Positions 1-36,640 of a stretch of DNA of 64,000 bases are shown here, in pieces. The position numbers and the translations under genes are program-made. This DNA is from Lagopus muta (Eukaryota; Chordata; Aves; Galliformes; Phasianidae), in the NCBI RefSeq assembly GCF_023343835.1, contig NC_064438.1, positions 16,349,077-16,413,076 of the forward strand, read 5' to 3'. The notes beneath the pieces are model-generated. The model searched no databases and had not been told where the DNA came from. It was given only the letters and a program-made list of their open reading frames with translations. Each line of letters begins with the position of its first letter. Position 1 is the first letter of the stretch.

Positions 1-221
1 GTACGGCAACCTGTATCTGCATCTTCCCCTTCTCTGCCACAGGCAGACTGGTAAGTTTATTGTTGTTAGACATCTTTGAATCTGACACTGATTCTGCTTT
101 GCTTCTCTCCCCTGAAATCTGCTGCAACACAACATGTTCTTTCTCCATCCAGCTCCTCCTTTTATTCTGGTTGACGTGGTGATGTGGATCCTGCTCATAT
201 TGGAAGTGATTGGTGTTGATT

Positions 222-240
222 AAAAAAAAAAAAAAAAAAA
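222..240. repeat. poly(A) tract
   Basis: An uninterrupted run of 19 A. No recognisable retroelement body lies immediately upstream, so this is either a simple repeat or the tail of a decayed insertion. Confidence 0.8.
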
Positions 241-3200
241 GATATCATGGCTCTCAGAAGTCAAGGTGAGCAAGTCAGATCCTGTAGTTCTGACTGGGGA
301 CTGCTTGCTGAACTGACAAAAAATCCAAAACCAACCAGAACCACAAGAAGTACATACCTGCTGGCTTCCCTCAAAGGTGAAGCTATCCCATCTTGAGCTC
401 TTCCTGAGGCCTGTCTTATACCTGTGCCTGTCTATAGATTGTTTTCATGTGATGGGGGCAAGCTTGTTTCAAATGCACACACTGCAGAAATGTATGGCTC
501 ACATACATGTGACTAATTATTCTGAGTTTCTGAACATACAAGTCATCTTCCTCATTCCTAAACTTAGATGAGTTGGATATGACAGTGGAAGTTTCTTATG
601 CTATTGTATCAGTCTCTGTGAGAGTACAAGTCTGTTAGGTGGTCTTTGGCCTGCAGTTCTCAATTTAAATGTACTTGCTGGAAGGCTATAAGGTATGATG
701 ACTTTATGCTTTTGTAAGAAGGAAATCTGATGTAGATGTGTATCACTTGGAGCATGCACCACAGGTTAATTACTGACACTTGTGTTCTTTCTATAAATGG
801 TGCTAAGTAGAGCTATATTAAGATGCAGCTAGCCTCAGGCTTTTTATTGCAAGAGACAATGAGTGCCTTAAGAATTGTATTTCAACCTTCCCTAGAGTAT
901 TTTACAAGGGATTTTACCAGTTCGTTATTACTGGTGAAATGGTATATTGAAATGAAACCCCTTCAGATAATTATAAATGAAAAAGACACACACCTGAGGA
1001 CCTAGTATTTTAAAGGCCAGAATGAGGCCAGTCGTATCCCTGAAAATCCTGTATCCTTCCTTTCTATGCTTTCTACTGAACGGTACAGCAAGCTTAAAGC
1101 TAAAAGTGCTGTGTGAGGTATTAGCTCAAACGTATAGCTGGATCTAATGCAGGAATGCTGAGCCCTTTTTGGAACAGGGATAGAATGCCTCACAAGTGTT
1201 GGGGCCCTGAACATTGAGCCAAAGTTTAAATCTAACTATAGAAAAGAAGTTGAATATTTGTGTCCATGAAAACTGAAACCAGGTCTCCTTGCAGACTTGC
1301 AAACTTGGTGGAGATTATGCTGAGAAAAACATTGTCAATTATTGAGTTTGCTAAATGAGCCATTATTACCATGTGGGGTGGGCAGAGATCTCTAGTAAAG
1401 CAGGGGCTGCACAGTCAGTTAATGTACTTCAGCTGGCACTGGGAGTCTTCTACCTAAAGCCCCATGGGAGGTAAGTTTCCTGTGAGGTGGAACTCAGCCA
1501 GCATTCTCTGGAGCTGGACTTGACCCTGGAGTGAGATGCTGGAGGCAATGATTTATGCACATGGAGTATGAATGCAGCACAGTGTCTCATTTTGAATAGC
1601 TGATGTGCTTTTGAAGCAGGCTTCTTAAATAAAAAGGCAGAAGGTAGCTGAAATAGACTGTCTAGCCTTTTTATGAGCTGCTTTCAGTGTTTTAAAGTTG
1701 GCTAAAGGAATGTGTAAAATATCAGTTGTGTTATGTTGAGAAAAACTACGTCTTGACTAAACAGTCAAACAAAAGAGTTCGGGTGTTCACTGGATAAAGC
1801 TTACAGAGAACATGGGAAGTGTAACTTGCAAATCGTAGTATGCTTGTTCGTTTATAAAGGCAGACTTTTTGGGGGGGACCCATCTGTAATTGTCCACAAG
1901 TTTTTGGAGAAAGCTGGAGCGTTAGTCTGTAGATTGGGTTGGGGAATAAGTCCTGTGGTACAGTGCATTGGAAGACAGTCAAACCGTGTTCTTGTGTTAG
2001 GCATGCTCCACCCTGCTCCCCCCAGTACAATTGTTTGCTTTCTCTTTTATAATTAAGATTACAGAGCACCTAAATCTCCTGCTTTCTTTAGTCACAAGCG
2101 CTAGGAAAGGCAAACTTAAAAATTGCAAATTGTTTCCTAAAATTATTGTTACACAAATACTAAGAGGGTAACAGCAAAGTATCTGTTATTTGTAAGTATT
2201 TGTTAACTGCTGGTCTCTTACCTATCAAAATCTGAGTCTGATACCCAGTGTCACAAGCTAGAATTACAAAAGTCATCTGAGCCTCCACAGTACACACTGA
2301 GACACAACTTCTTTTTCCTCTTTGGTGCCAGTCTATCAAGAAATGGTAGTTAATTTCATCACAGTGGCAGAATTAGGTTTAGTTTGCAATATCTTTGATA
2401 TGAGGTATCTTGATAGTCGGGCATATGGCACGCAGATTTTCCCACTGCATCAACCATTCCTCAAGTTTTTCTGATGCAATGTAGAGTAAGCTTTTGAATT
2501 GAATGGAATCATATAGATCAAAATGGAAGCCTGAAGAAATATTTGATAATGCCACACAGGTGGTACTACTACCAGGTTCGTCAACTAGGACAAGCTGTGG
2601 TGCCATGAAAGGAAATATTTCAAGAGTAAGTCTGTCACCTATTACAAATTTATTACTTTAAAATATGCTTACAAGCCCTGTCTTTCTAGATGCAGCTTCT
2701 GGCTATGTATGTGTGTGTACACCTATGGAATAGTTAAAGCCTACAGATGGTGAAACCAAATGGAAATTTGTATATTGTTAGCAATGCATGCATTTTTAAA
2801 AATGCCTGGAAATCTATCTGAAATATGAAGATTTTGGCTTTTACTTTGAATTTAGAAGGAGAAACTTGGAAGTTCTGTTAAAAACAAAACAAAAAAACAA
2901 ACAAAAAAAAAACCCAAGCCCTGCACTTTAGCAGGTATTTTTCCTTTGCTCTTTCTCTTAATCTAATTAAATCTAAAGTAAAAGAGAATTCGGGGTAGTT
3001 TTTTTTTTCTGCTCTGGTTGTGTTTGTGGCTTATTAACATAATTGCACCAAAACTGGGCTTAAAGCTTCTCGTTTCATAGCAGTGGTGTGGTTCACAGTC
3101 ACCACCACTGCTGGCGGATTGTTGGTTTGCTGTCCATTCCACGTGTGCTGGAGACCACAGTGCAGAAGAACTTAGAGTATAAGGTGGAGTGCAAAGAGTG

Positions 3201-3532
3201 GAGGTGGGAAATGCTCATCTCTGTTTCTTTTTTAAAGAAATAGTTAATAAAATAGCTTCACAGAACAGTATATCTTTTGTGCAAATGCTGAATGTATTTC
3301 CACACAACTGGCTTTCAGCTTAGGGATCATGATTTTGGCAGAAGGCGTTCACCAAACTGCAGATGTATGTTGTGCATAAAACACGTTACCATGTTGTATT
3401 AATGTAACATGGTAGTGACTGTGTCATTGATGTTACTACAGAAAAAAGCCTCAAAAAAAGAAAAAAAAAAAAAAAAAAGTATTATTCAATTTCTGTATGA
3501 TTGTTCTGCATAAAGAAGAAAAAGTGCGAATA

Positions 3533-3768
3533 TAGAATCATAGAATCCTTGGAGTTGGAAGGGATCTTTAAAGGCCATCTGGTCCAACTCCCCTGCGATG
3601 AACAGGGACACCTACAGTAGATAGGAGCTCAGAGCCCCGTCCAGTGTGACCATGGATGTCTCCAGGAACGGGGCACCCACCACCTCTCTGGGCAACCTCT
3701 GCCTCACTGCCCTTGTAAAAGTCTTTTTCCTTATACCCAACCTAAATCTTCCATCTCTCTCAAAAAGA
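3533..3768 (-). mobile_element. CR1 LINE, 5'-truncated copy, reverse orientation
   Basis: On the plus strand it starts with the inverted CR1 3' terminus (tandem AGAATC/ATAGAATC units). It continues with the typical antisense CR1 strings GGAAGGGATCTTTAAAGG, GGTCCAACTCCCCTG and CACCACCTCTCTGGGCAACC. Orientation is minus relative to LRP5. It carries only the 3' UTR end of the element, too short to encode reverse transcriptase. CR1 is the dominant LINE of bird genomes. The far end is diffuse, within about 20 bases. Confidence 0.9.
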
Positions 3769-5713
3769 AACTGGTGATCATTATGTATCGTTCTGTACTA
3801 TAATTTATTCAGTATCATGTAGGCAGTTGCGAATATCCAGTAATTTTGCAGGGCTGGAACTGGAATGTGGAAGAAAAGGTTTCCATGCTTGTGGTTCGCT
3901 CTTTTCTACCTATAGGTTTATGGTGTTTCTTCAGCTGGATTCTATTCACACAGGCCACATGATATCATACATCCCAGGACAGGCAGGAGTTGCTGATGCA
4001 TTCCCTGGAATCTAGGCCTTCAGTGCTCTCTGAGAAAGATTGGTGAAAAAAAATCTTAAGAGCACTTTGCTTCAGGTCACAATTGAGTCAAGAACCTTCA
4101 AATGAGATTTGTAGCAAAATATTGAGATTTGTTTAAGTCAGCACTGTAGCTGAGAAAGAACAGGAAAATAAATTAGTTTTTCTCTGAATTAAATCCTTGG
4201 TCTGATTGACAGAACAGCCACAGAAATGTGTATACTGGCACAGAATGAAATGAGAACGATCTGCAAAGGCTGGTGTGTAGGAGTGAGTTTTGGACCATCT
4301 TTTCCAGTGGCTGTGTCAGTTTAAACTGATCACGAAACTACAGTGCCATTGTGTGGTTAAAATTCTAGCCTCAGCTTATGTGTGTCTGTTGAGAGAGGTA
4401 AATGAGCATCCTGAAATCTCACTTTGGCTTAAATTTTCTGAAGTTTGCAGAGACAAGTGTTCGTCTGGGAGAAGACTTAGGCCTCCTTATGGGTACCTGT
4501 CAAACTGTACTGGCTTTCGTAGCTCTTAATTCTGAGCCACAAGTAAAGGGAAGATGAGATTGAAGAACTTTTTCCTAGGAAGCATATCACTTGGCTTTGC
4601 ACTGGTAGCAGTGAAAGCCAGGATAACCTGTTTCATGCCTTATGTGCTGTATAAATCAGCTTTACAATTAAATTTATTGAGCACGTTTTGTTTGCAAATT
4701 TACGTATTCATACCTCAAGTTCTTGTTCAGAAGTAATCATTTTTAGATTCCTCGCCATTTTTTTGTTGGACAATAAAATGGTTATTTCAGGTATTTCACA
4801 TAGAGCTATGGATATATATTTTTTAATTTTTGTAGGCAACTTACCAGTGATTTCCTAAAGCTGCTTTTTTTTTTCTTGTTAGAAATTCCAGCAGGTTTGA
4901 ATAAATCTTAAACATATGTTTCTGATTAATTTGCAAGCTTTCTGCAAGGAAATTTGCAAGTAGACCAATAATATGACTGCAAATATTTTTGTTTAATTTA
5001 AAATGTGTGCCTTATTGCTGGGTTAAAAAGAATAAAATAGGAGGCAAACAAAAACCAACAGTGTTATGCCACGCATAAGCAAGTGCTCAGCTGGGGTTAT
5101 GCCTTTGTGTTACACTGGCAGATAAAAGTGACAGCCAGGTTGAATGCTGTTGTACTTGCTGCTGCCCATTAATTCAATTTTTTAGATGAGCTCTTTTTAA
5201 ATTATGGTTCGTGTAAATTAATTCTGGTCTTTGATATTGAACACTAATTGCATTTTTCTGCAATTCTCATTTGCTTTTAGCCTCTTTATTTATTTGTGTT
5301 ACAAGTATTGTGAACCAGAAGTGCCCCATCCAGTCTAGATATGAGCTCTGCCTGCTACTGCCAAGAGAAACAGCTTTGGATTTACGTTCATTGGGTACAG
5401 CCCCATGCTTTGTTGCTGGTCACCAGCCCACCCCTCTCCTCTTCTTGGGGGTAGAGGTTGACTGAAGAAGGGAAAAGCTCAAGAGGGCATTTTGACTAGA
5501 CTAGTATTTCTCAACCAATTTCTTGTGGATCTCTCATTGTCTGTAAATAGGTTATTTGAAAGAGAGAAATAGCTATGTTTAACTTAACCCTAACTTGAAA
5601 TGAAATAGAAATTACCATGGTAACGCTGAGAAAGGAGACAGGTCTTTTCTGTAGAAGGGTTGACATCTTTGACTTCTTCAAGAATTCTGGTTGGATACTC
5701 CAGTTGCGCATTC

Positions 5714-5747
<34 letters not shown>

Positions 5748-5752
5748 TTTTT
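5714..5752. repeat. T-rich simple repeat
   Basis: T25, a short AAA interruption, then T11. It lies about 145 bases upstream of the plus-strand CR1 copy and is not part of that element. Confidence 0.85.
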
Positions 5753-5897
5753 ATTCAATAGCTTGCCACAAATTACTTCTCATATCAAGCTTATTATTTG
5801 AAGTCCTTCCTTCGTGCTGTGCATATGTAGGTTATAAATGTTTCATCAGTTCCAGTTTCAAAAGCAGGAGTGCTACACGCTTCTCTCATGTAACTAC

Positions 5898-6150
5898 TGA
5901 TAGAACATGAGGGAATGGACTCAAGATGCTCCAGGGCAGATTCAGGCTGGACGTTAGGAAGTACTGCTTTTCTGGAAGATGGTCAGGTGCTGGAACAGGC
6001 TGCCCAGGGAGGTGGTGGAGTCACCGACCCCGGTGGTGTTCAAGGAACGGTTGGATGCATTGATGGACGTGGTCTAGTGAGGGTGATAGGTGGATGGTAG
6101 GACTGGGTCATCTTATAGTCTTTTCCAACCTTTGATTCTGTGATTCTATG
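5898..6150 (+). mobile_element. CR1 LINE, 5'-truncated copy, sense orientation
   Basis: Sense CR1 3' region: GAACATGAGGGAATGG, then GGTGCTGGAACAGGCTGCCC, AGGGAGGTGGTGGAGTCACC and GTGTTCAAGGAACGGTTGGA. It ends in TTCCAACCTTTGATTCTG followed by the octamer-like TGATTCTATG. It is in the same orientation as LRP5. A 61-codon ORF inside it (5915-6100) is non-functional element sequence, not a gene. Confidence 0.93.
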
Positions 6151-9100
6151 CTAAATATTTATATGATGTGCTATTTCCACAGACTTCTGAGTATCTATAG
6201 AGTTGAGAAGGTGATTGGTTTTACTAAGGGGGACGTAAAAATATTACAGGACTATTCAAATCACTTTGGAGGAAAGGGAGACGAGGATAAAAGCAAATAA
6301 AAAGCAAGATGTGTATTTCTTATTTTAAAACCTATATATTTTTCCCCTTTCCCAAACTAGTTAACTAAAGTTGGAGAGGGATATTGTTTGTATACCAGAT
6401 GTTAGCTACAGAGTTGCTGAAGGCCCCTTTAAACTACTTACAGAGGTGTTCAGTGTTTCAATATTAAAAAGTTTGTTTGCAGAAGGTAAGATTTCCCTGA
6501 AGTGTATTAAATAAGCAACTTGCACCTAAAAACCAAATTGAAATACCGATTCAGTAAAACATCTGTGCTTTAGGTTCTAGCCACCAGTTGCCATAAATTA
6601 GTTTTGAGTATGTTTGCATTTAACTTTTTCCCCTTTTAAGGAGCTAGGCATGCCATATAATGTTCCTGCTTAGCACAGAACAGTTGCAGGATTTACCAGC
6701 TGCACCTTTAACTGTTTGATATCCTGTAAGCAGAACTAAGTTCTGGTAATGTCAGGCTGATGTAACAGTGCTTCGTATGGAGAACATTAGTTGTTCCTAG
6801 ATTAGATTTATAAAATGTAAACAGATTCAAGATTACAATCACGCTAACACCACCTTCCCAGCAAAAAGAAATTTATCTGTTCATCAGTGTCTGTAGGAGC
6901 TTATTACGAGTGCTTGTGTTTTGTAAAGTCTGTCTGAAAATGCAATACTCTCTGTGGAACTGGAAAAGTATTGTCCTAGGAGACAAGTCATTGATGATCA
7001 TCAGGTGTGGTGGTAATTTAATATGAAAAGAACGAACAGGTCTACCCTGCAAAGTAACAGCCACTTTACATGCTGATACTTTCAGCACAGGTACAGGAAT
7101 ATATTTTGTTTATATAATTCCCAGTGAAAATGGGAGATTGCTAAAAATTACTCAAGGCTGTATTTTTTGTAATGTAAAGTTATGCTGTGTTGTATTTGGC
7201 TTCTTTGTAGGTAGTTTTTGGGATTTTTGGTTTTGTTTTTTAACAGGTCACCAATTAACATTTTACATTCATTTGACAGCGTAGATTTTATTTGTATGAG
7301 ACAGAACAAATGGATGGGGTGAAACCATTCTGTATGAGATGACATGTAAGTCAGTAGTAGTAGTCAGAATGGAAGGACTCTGTTGATAGTCTTTGATATT
7401 TGATATTGATATTTGTTGATATCTTTGTATGATACTGTCAATATAGTCTCTGCCTTATAGTTTTAAATCCTTACTAATGGATGGATCTCAGGATCAGAGG
7501 CACTTTTGAGAGCTCTCCTGAGATAGGCTTTTATTATTATTGTGCTCCAACTACTTTTTGTTCTTCTGTGTGCCAGTGTGGCTCTTTGTTGGCCATTACT
7601 GCTGTGCTTTAGCTTTATAAAGGTGCTTGCGAGGGAAGGCTGTCAAAAGAGTCGTGAGACTTGATAATCCTACTTGTAATCCTCTTTATTGAGCATCTCA
7701 AAGTGGCTTTTGTGTTACGAGTGAAAATCTGACACACGTGTAGCCACTGAGAAGTATCTTCTGCTACTTCCTCAGCAAGCTAAAATGTGATCTGTAGTGT
7801 GAAAAACGATGGAAAGCCTCTTAGAGGAAAGAACCTGTATGTAAAGGATGGTACTGTGTCACTACCTGCATTTGCAAATTGTGGAGTCTGCAAATCTGCA
7901 AACCATCTGTGTGTAAATGGACAGATGGATCTGTTGTCCAGCTGTCCTCCGACCTGTTTTGATATGTAGGTTCTGGGACTGTCTGCTTTACTTCTGTTCT
8001 CTTCTCTGCTTGCCATATCTGCCAACACATGCCTGGCATTAAACCTCTTCAGAATGAGAAAGGAGGAGTCCTCTTTTATCCTGTAGCATTGATGAAAGGT
8101 GGTTCTACTTCAGCTGTTGGAAATGTTAACGAACGGCTTAAACCCAACTGAATATAGACTATGGTACGGACTGCTCACAGCTGCTTTACTCTTCTCTTTT
8201 GGATGCAGGCTTTTTGACCCTCTGGAGTTTTCCATTTCTCTCCCTTTTTCTTTGTCTTTTTCTCTCATGTTGGCTGCCACCCACATGGTTTTTCCTTCAG
8301 GTTCTTTCTCTAGCCAGAAAGACTGGGCATAATTCCCTTGAGATGCCTTCTTAGGGTCTTCTGGAGAGAATTGTCGGAAGCCATTCAAGGACCTTGCCTT
8401 TCCCACAGGCTAAAATCACACACCGAGAAGAAAGCCATAGACCTGCAAGACTACCAACATAATAATGTGGCAGTCATAATGTTTTATCAGTGCCAACCTT
8501 CTGTGTCCGCTTACTGCTCAGAGATTTAGCTCATCCCGAGAGCTGGTTTCCATTTATCTCAGCTTTGTAGCAATTGAATAAATTTTGTCTTTTCTTAATG
8601 AATTAAATATAGGAGCAAGGTGTCTGAGCTCCCTTTGTTGTTCTGTCAAAAGACTTATATGCTGAATAGTTGTTGTCTTTCACAGATGCGCTTGAAATAC
8701 AACTTGACTACATGAATCACACTGATGTGTAGAATTTAATTGCATTGTTTACTTTAATCTTCTTCAAAGAGCCAAGAGCTTTTGAGTGTTATATTTGGAA
8801 ATGTTAAGTTGCTTTGCATACTCTGCAGCAGCATTTAATAAAAAAAAAAAAAAAAGCACACCTTATCACCTCGCTGTGCTTTTGTGTGTAATTCACTTCA
8901 TTAAGGCATTTGATGTTGATTTTGTTTTGCCCACCACAGGTTTTGGCTGAGCTTTGTGATGCCTCGTTAAGAGATTTGTTATTGAAGTCTGAGGACTAAT
9001 CAGGGGCTGTGTCTGTTCAAGGGGACCTTTCAGTGTTTCGTGTGGAAAGCAGAACAGATTTTAGCACTGCATTTGTCCTTTGACCTAAGTCAAAAATCCA

Positions 9101-11434
9101 TTGATCAGTTATTGAAAGAGGATGAAAACTCTTAGGAAAAAAATACCCACTCTCCTCTGCCTTTAAGGTGTGTTGAAGAGAAGCTGTGCATAATAATGGG
9201 AAAAATGCTCCATAACAGCTTCCCTTTGGCTGCAGTCAGCAGCCTGCACGCCATAAATGATGAGATAATAGGATATTTTATGAGCTGTGCAGTTCTAGCT
9301 TGTGCTTCTGGCCTTACTGTGAGGACTGTTTATAGGGTTTTTTCCTGTGTCCTCGTGGTTTAAGTTAATGCTCTGGAATGGAGATGAATCTCTGGAAAGA
9401 TGAGTGACAGCAAAATCCAGAAGGCAGTGTGCCTGTACCTTCGGTGAACTGCTTGACCTGTCTGCTGCTGTGAGGCAGCCTAGTTAGCACTCAGTTAGTG
9501 CTTCATGCCCACTGCTGTGGATTGGCTATCACCAGGCAGGGTCTGCAGCCCATCACACCACCCCTCCAGGTCAGAGCTGCACTTTGCATCCAGGGGAATC
9601 TTGCTGGGATCCCCAAGCATTCTGCTGACACGTTGGAGAGCAGGAGTGTTCAGACAGAGAGGAAATGCTTATTCCATCTCCTTCTTAGCCAAAGCCTGAG
9701 CCATTAAACATTTGTTTGCTGTCTGATTCTACCTTTTTGGTCTCCATTTCTTCTGTGCTTGATCAGGAGGACTAGATTGCCTAACAGGCTTTCATTTAGT
9801 ACTTTCAGTAGTGAGCGTGGTAGTTGACATCATGCACAGGTGTGCATAGATATTAATTAATAGGAAAAAAAGTATTTTTCTGTGTCCTCGGATCCAATCA
9901 GAGCCTGGTGTATTTGGTCAACAGCGCTGGTGCTTGAACTATATTTGTACTGCCCATTATCTGTAGAAGTAGTCAGAAATGTGCTGGTTTGATCATCGTC
10001 CTACTGATGCACTGTTGTTTTTGTAAAGGAAATTGTCTTATTTACAGGACGATGCACCAGTTTGGCTCTGGCACCTGAGTATGCGTGATGAACTTTTGAA
10101 CTGCAGTACAGCCTGTGGGATTGATACTGTTCTAAATAAGTGAGCATTTGGGGTTTGCCTGGACATGATGTAATGAGATAATTGCAGAACCATTTGGCTT
10201 TTAACCGCAGACGTAACCTTTTTTTTTTTTTTAAATGTACTTTATTTAGCTTCATAAAATAAAAAGGCATTAATCTTAAGTCTCTGCTGCTTCATCGTGT
10301 GATGGATTGGATGACATGAAACTCCTCCGAAACTTAGTTTTAAAGAATGTCAGTGTTATTATTAAGTGTCTCCAGCAGGAGGCTTTCTGTCTGGAAGGAA
10401 TCCTGAAGATGTCTGTGCAATAGCAATGCAAAATGAACTGTTACAGCATTGATTTCTTTTGTGTGTAGCATGGTTAAACGCAGCGTGCAGCATCTGACTG
10501 CTTACCTCTGCTGTTGCACTGGTGTTGTTTGGGAGATTAGGGTGTTCCATGCGTGCTACCATTTATGATTTTTTTTTTTCCAGCTAGAATTCATCTAGTA
10601 GAATCAGTGACAAAGTGTTATTTGTATTTCTTTGATGTGGAAATGTTGTTCCCCCAAAAAACATATAATCAAAGAGATGTGCATTACTTTCACAATTTTG
10701 GAAAGTATTGCAAGTGCGACTGTAATAGGAACAGCAAGTTTCAATCTGAAGGTTTCTGTTGTTGTTATTTGGATACCTACCACACAGGTGTGTGTGCACG
10801 TTAAAAGTCAAATACTAATTTAATAAGATGTGATTATCACTTATCACATACAAAAAATAAATTGTGTGCACCTGTTGTCTACCAGGCACAGACAGAGCCT
10901 TACAACTTACTGTACATGAAATTGTGCTAAAACTGTTGATTTGACTGACCACTAGCTTGTTAGATGTCTAATGGTTTAATATTACATTGCCTTGGATAGT
11001 GGATGTTTTTAATATGAAATAAATATGGCTGAGACACTTAACTGCTTACAAGTCAGGGAAATACAGAGTTGAAATGACTGTGTTTGTTTTCAAATCTTTA
11101 AAGGAAAACAGGAGCGTTGTACAGGGAAGACAACTTAATTATCTACAGAGTACAAGTTTAATATTTTGATTCTGAATAAAGAAATAATGATTGAACGACA
11201 GTAAAGAGAAAATTGTTTAAATTTCTATCTCAACCACAGGTAATGCATAGCCTAGATTAAAGCATAGCAGTTGTCCACCTGTGAAGCATTTCTAGCAAAA
11301 GATGGAAGCTTGAGTCATGTTAGAAAAGAAAATTACAGTCTTTTGAATTAAATACGGTACAGAGCGTGATGCTGTCCGCAGTGAAAATTTTCAAATAGAA
11401 CTTACTTTTTCCTGTTTTTTCGTGTGTCTCACAG

Positions 11435-36436
<25,002 letters not shown>

Positions 36437-36640
36437 CCTCTACAGAAGGAACTTTCCCTGTAAATATTTTTAAATATGAACAGATTTTAAATATATATTT
36501 TATGATTTAAAGATAAAAAAGGGGTGGGAATTAAAAAGAAGAAAAAAAAAAAGAAATGTGAATAAAAATGTGCGGGAGGGACGGGGCTGTGAAAATTGTA
36601 CAAAGGAAGAATATTTATAAAATTGATTTTTTTAACTTAA
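36437..36640 (+). other. LRP5: LRP5 proximal 3'UTR, AT-rich and apparently conserved
   Basis: The 200 bases after the stop contain CCTGTAAATATTTTTAAATA, ATATTTTATGATTTAAAG, GAAATGTGAA and GAATATTTATAAAATTG, in the same order as strings I recall in the short human LRP5 3'UTR. An AATAAA is at 36561-36566. AU-rich ATTTA elements may affect mRNA stability; this is inference only. Confidence 0.7.

Larger units (their letters stand above)
1..11434 (+). other. LRP5: LRP5 intron 7 (5' end outside window)
   Basis: There is no exon in this stretch. The preceding coding exon, which should end propeller 2 blade coding just before VINVDG, is not present, so the window begins inside the intron. It holds two truncated CR1 copies (3533-3768 minus, 5898-6150 plus), A tracts at 222-240 and 3461-3478, and a T tract at 5714-5752. 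The remaining sequence is AT-rich unique DNA with only short chance ORFs. The intron ends in CACAG at 11430-11434. Confidence 0.85.

Noticed and set aside
41-56. CCACAG, eight bases, then GTAAGT at the window start, looking like a micro-exon or the end of exon 7
   Set aside because: None of the three frames reads as the expected end of LRP5 exon 7, and an 8-nt exon would break the phase.
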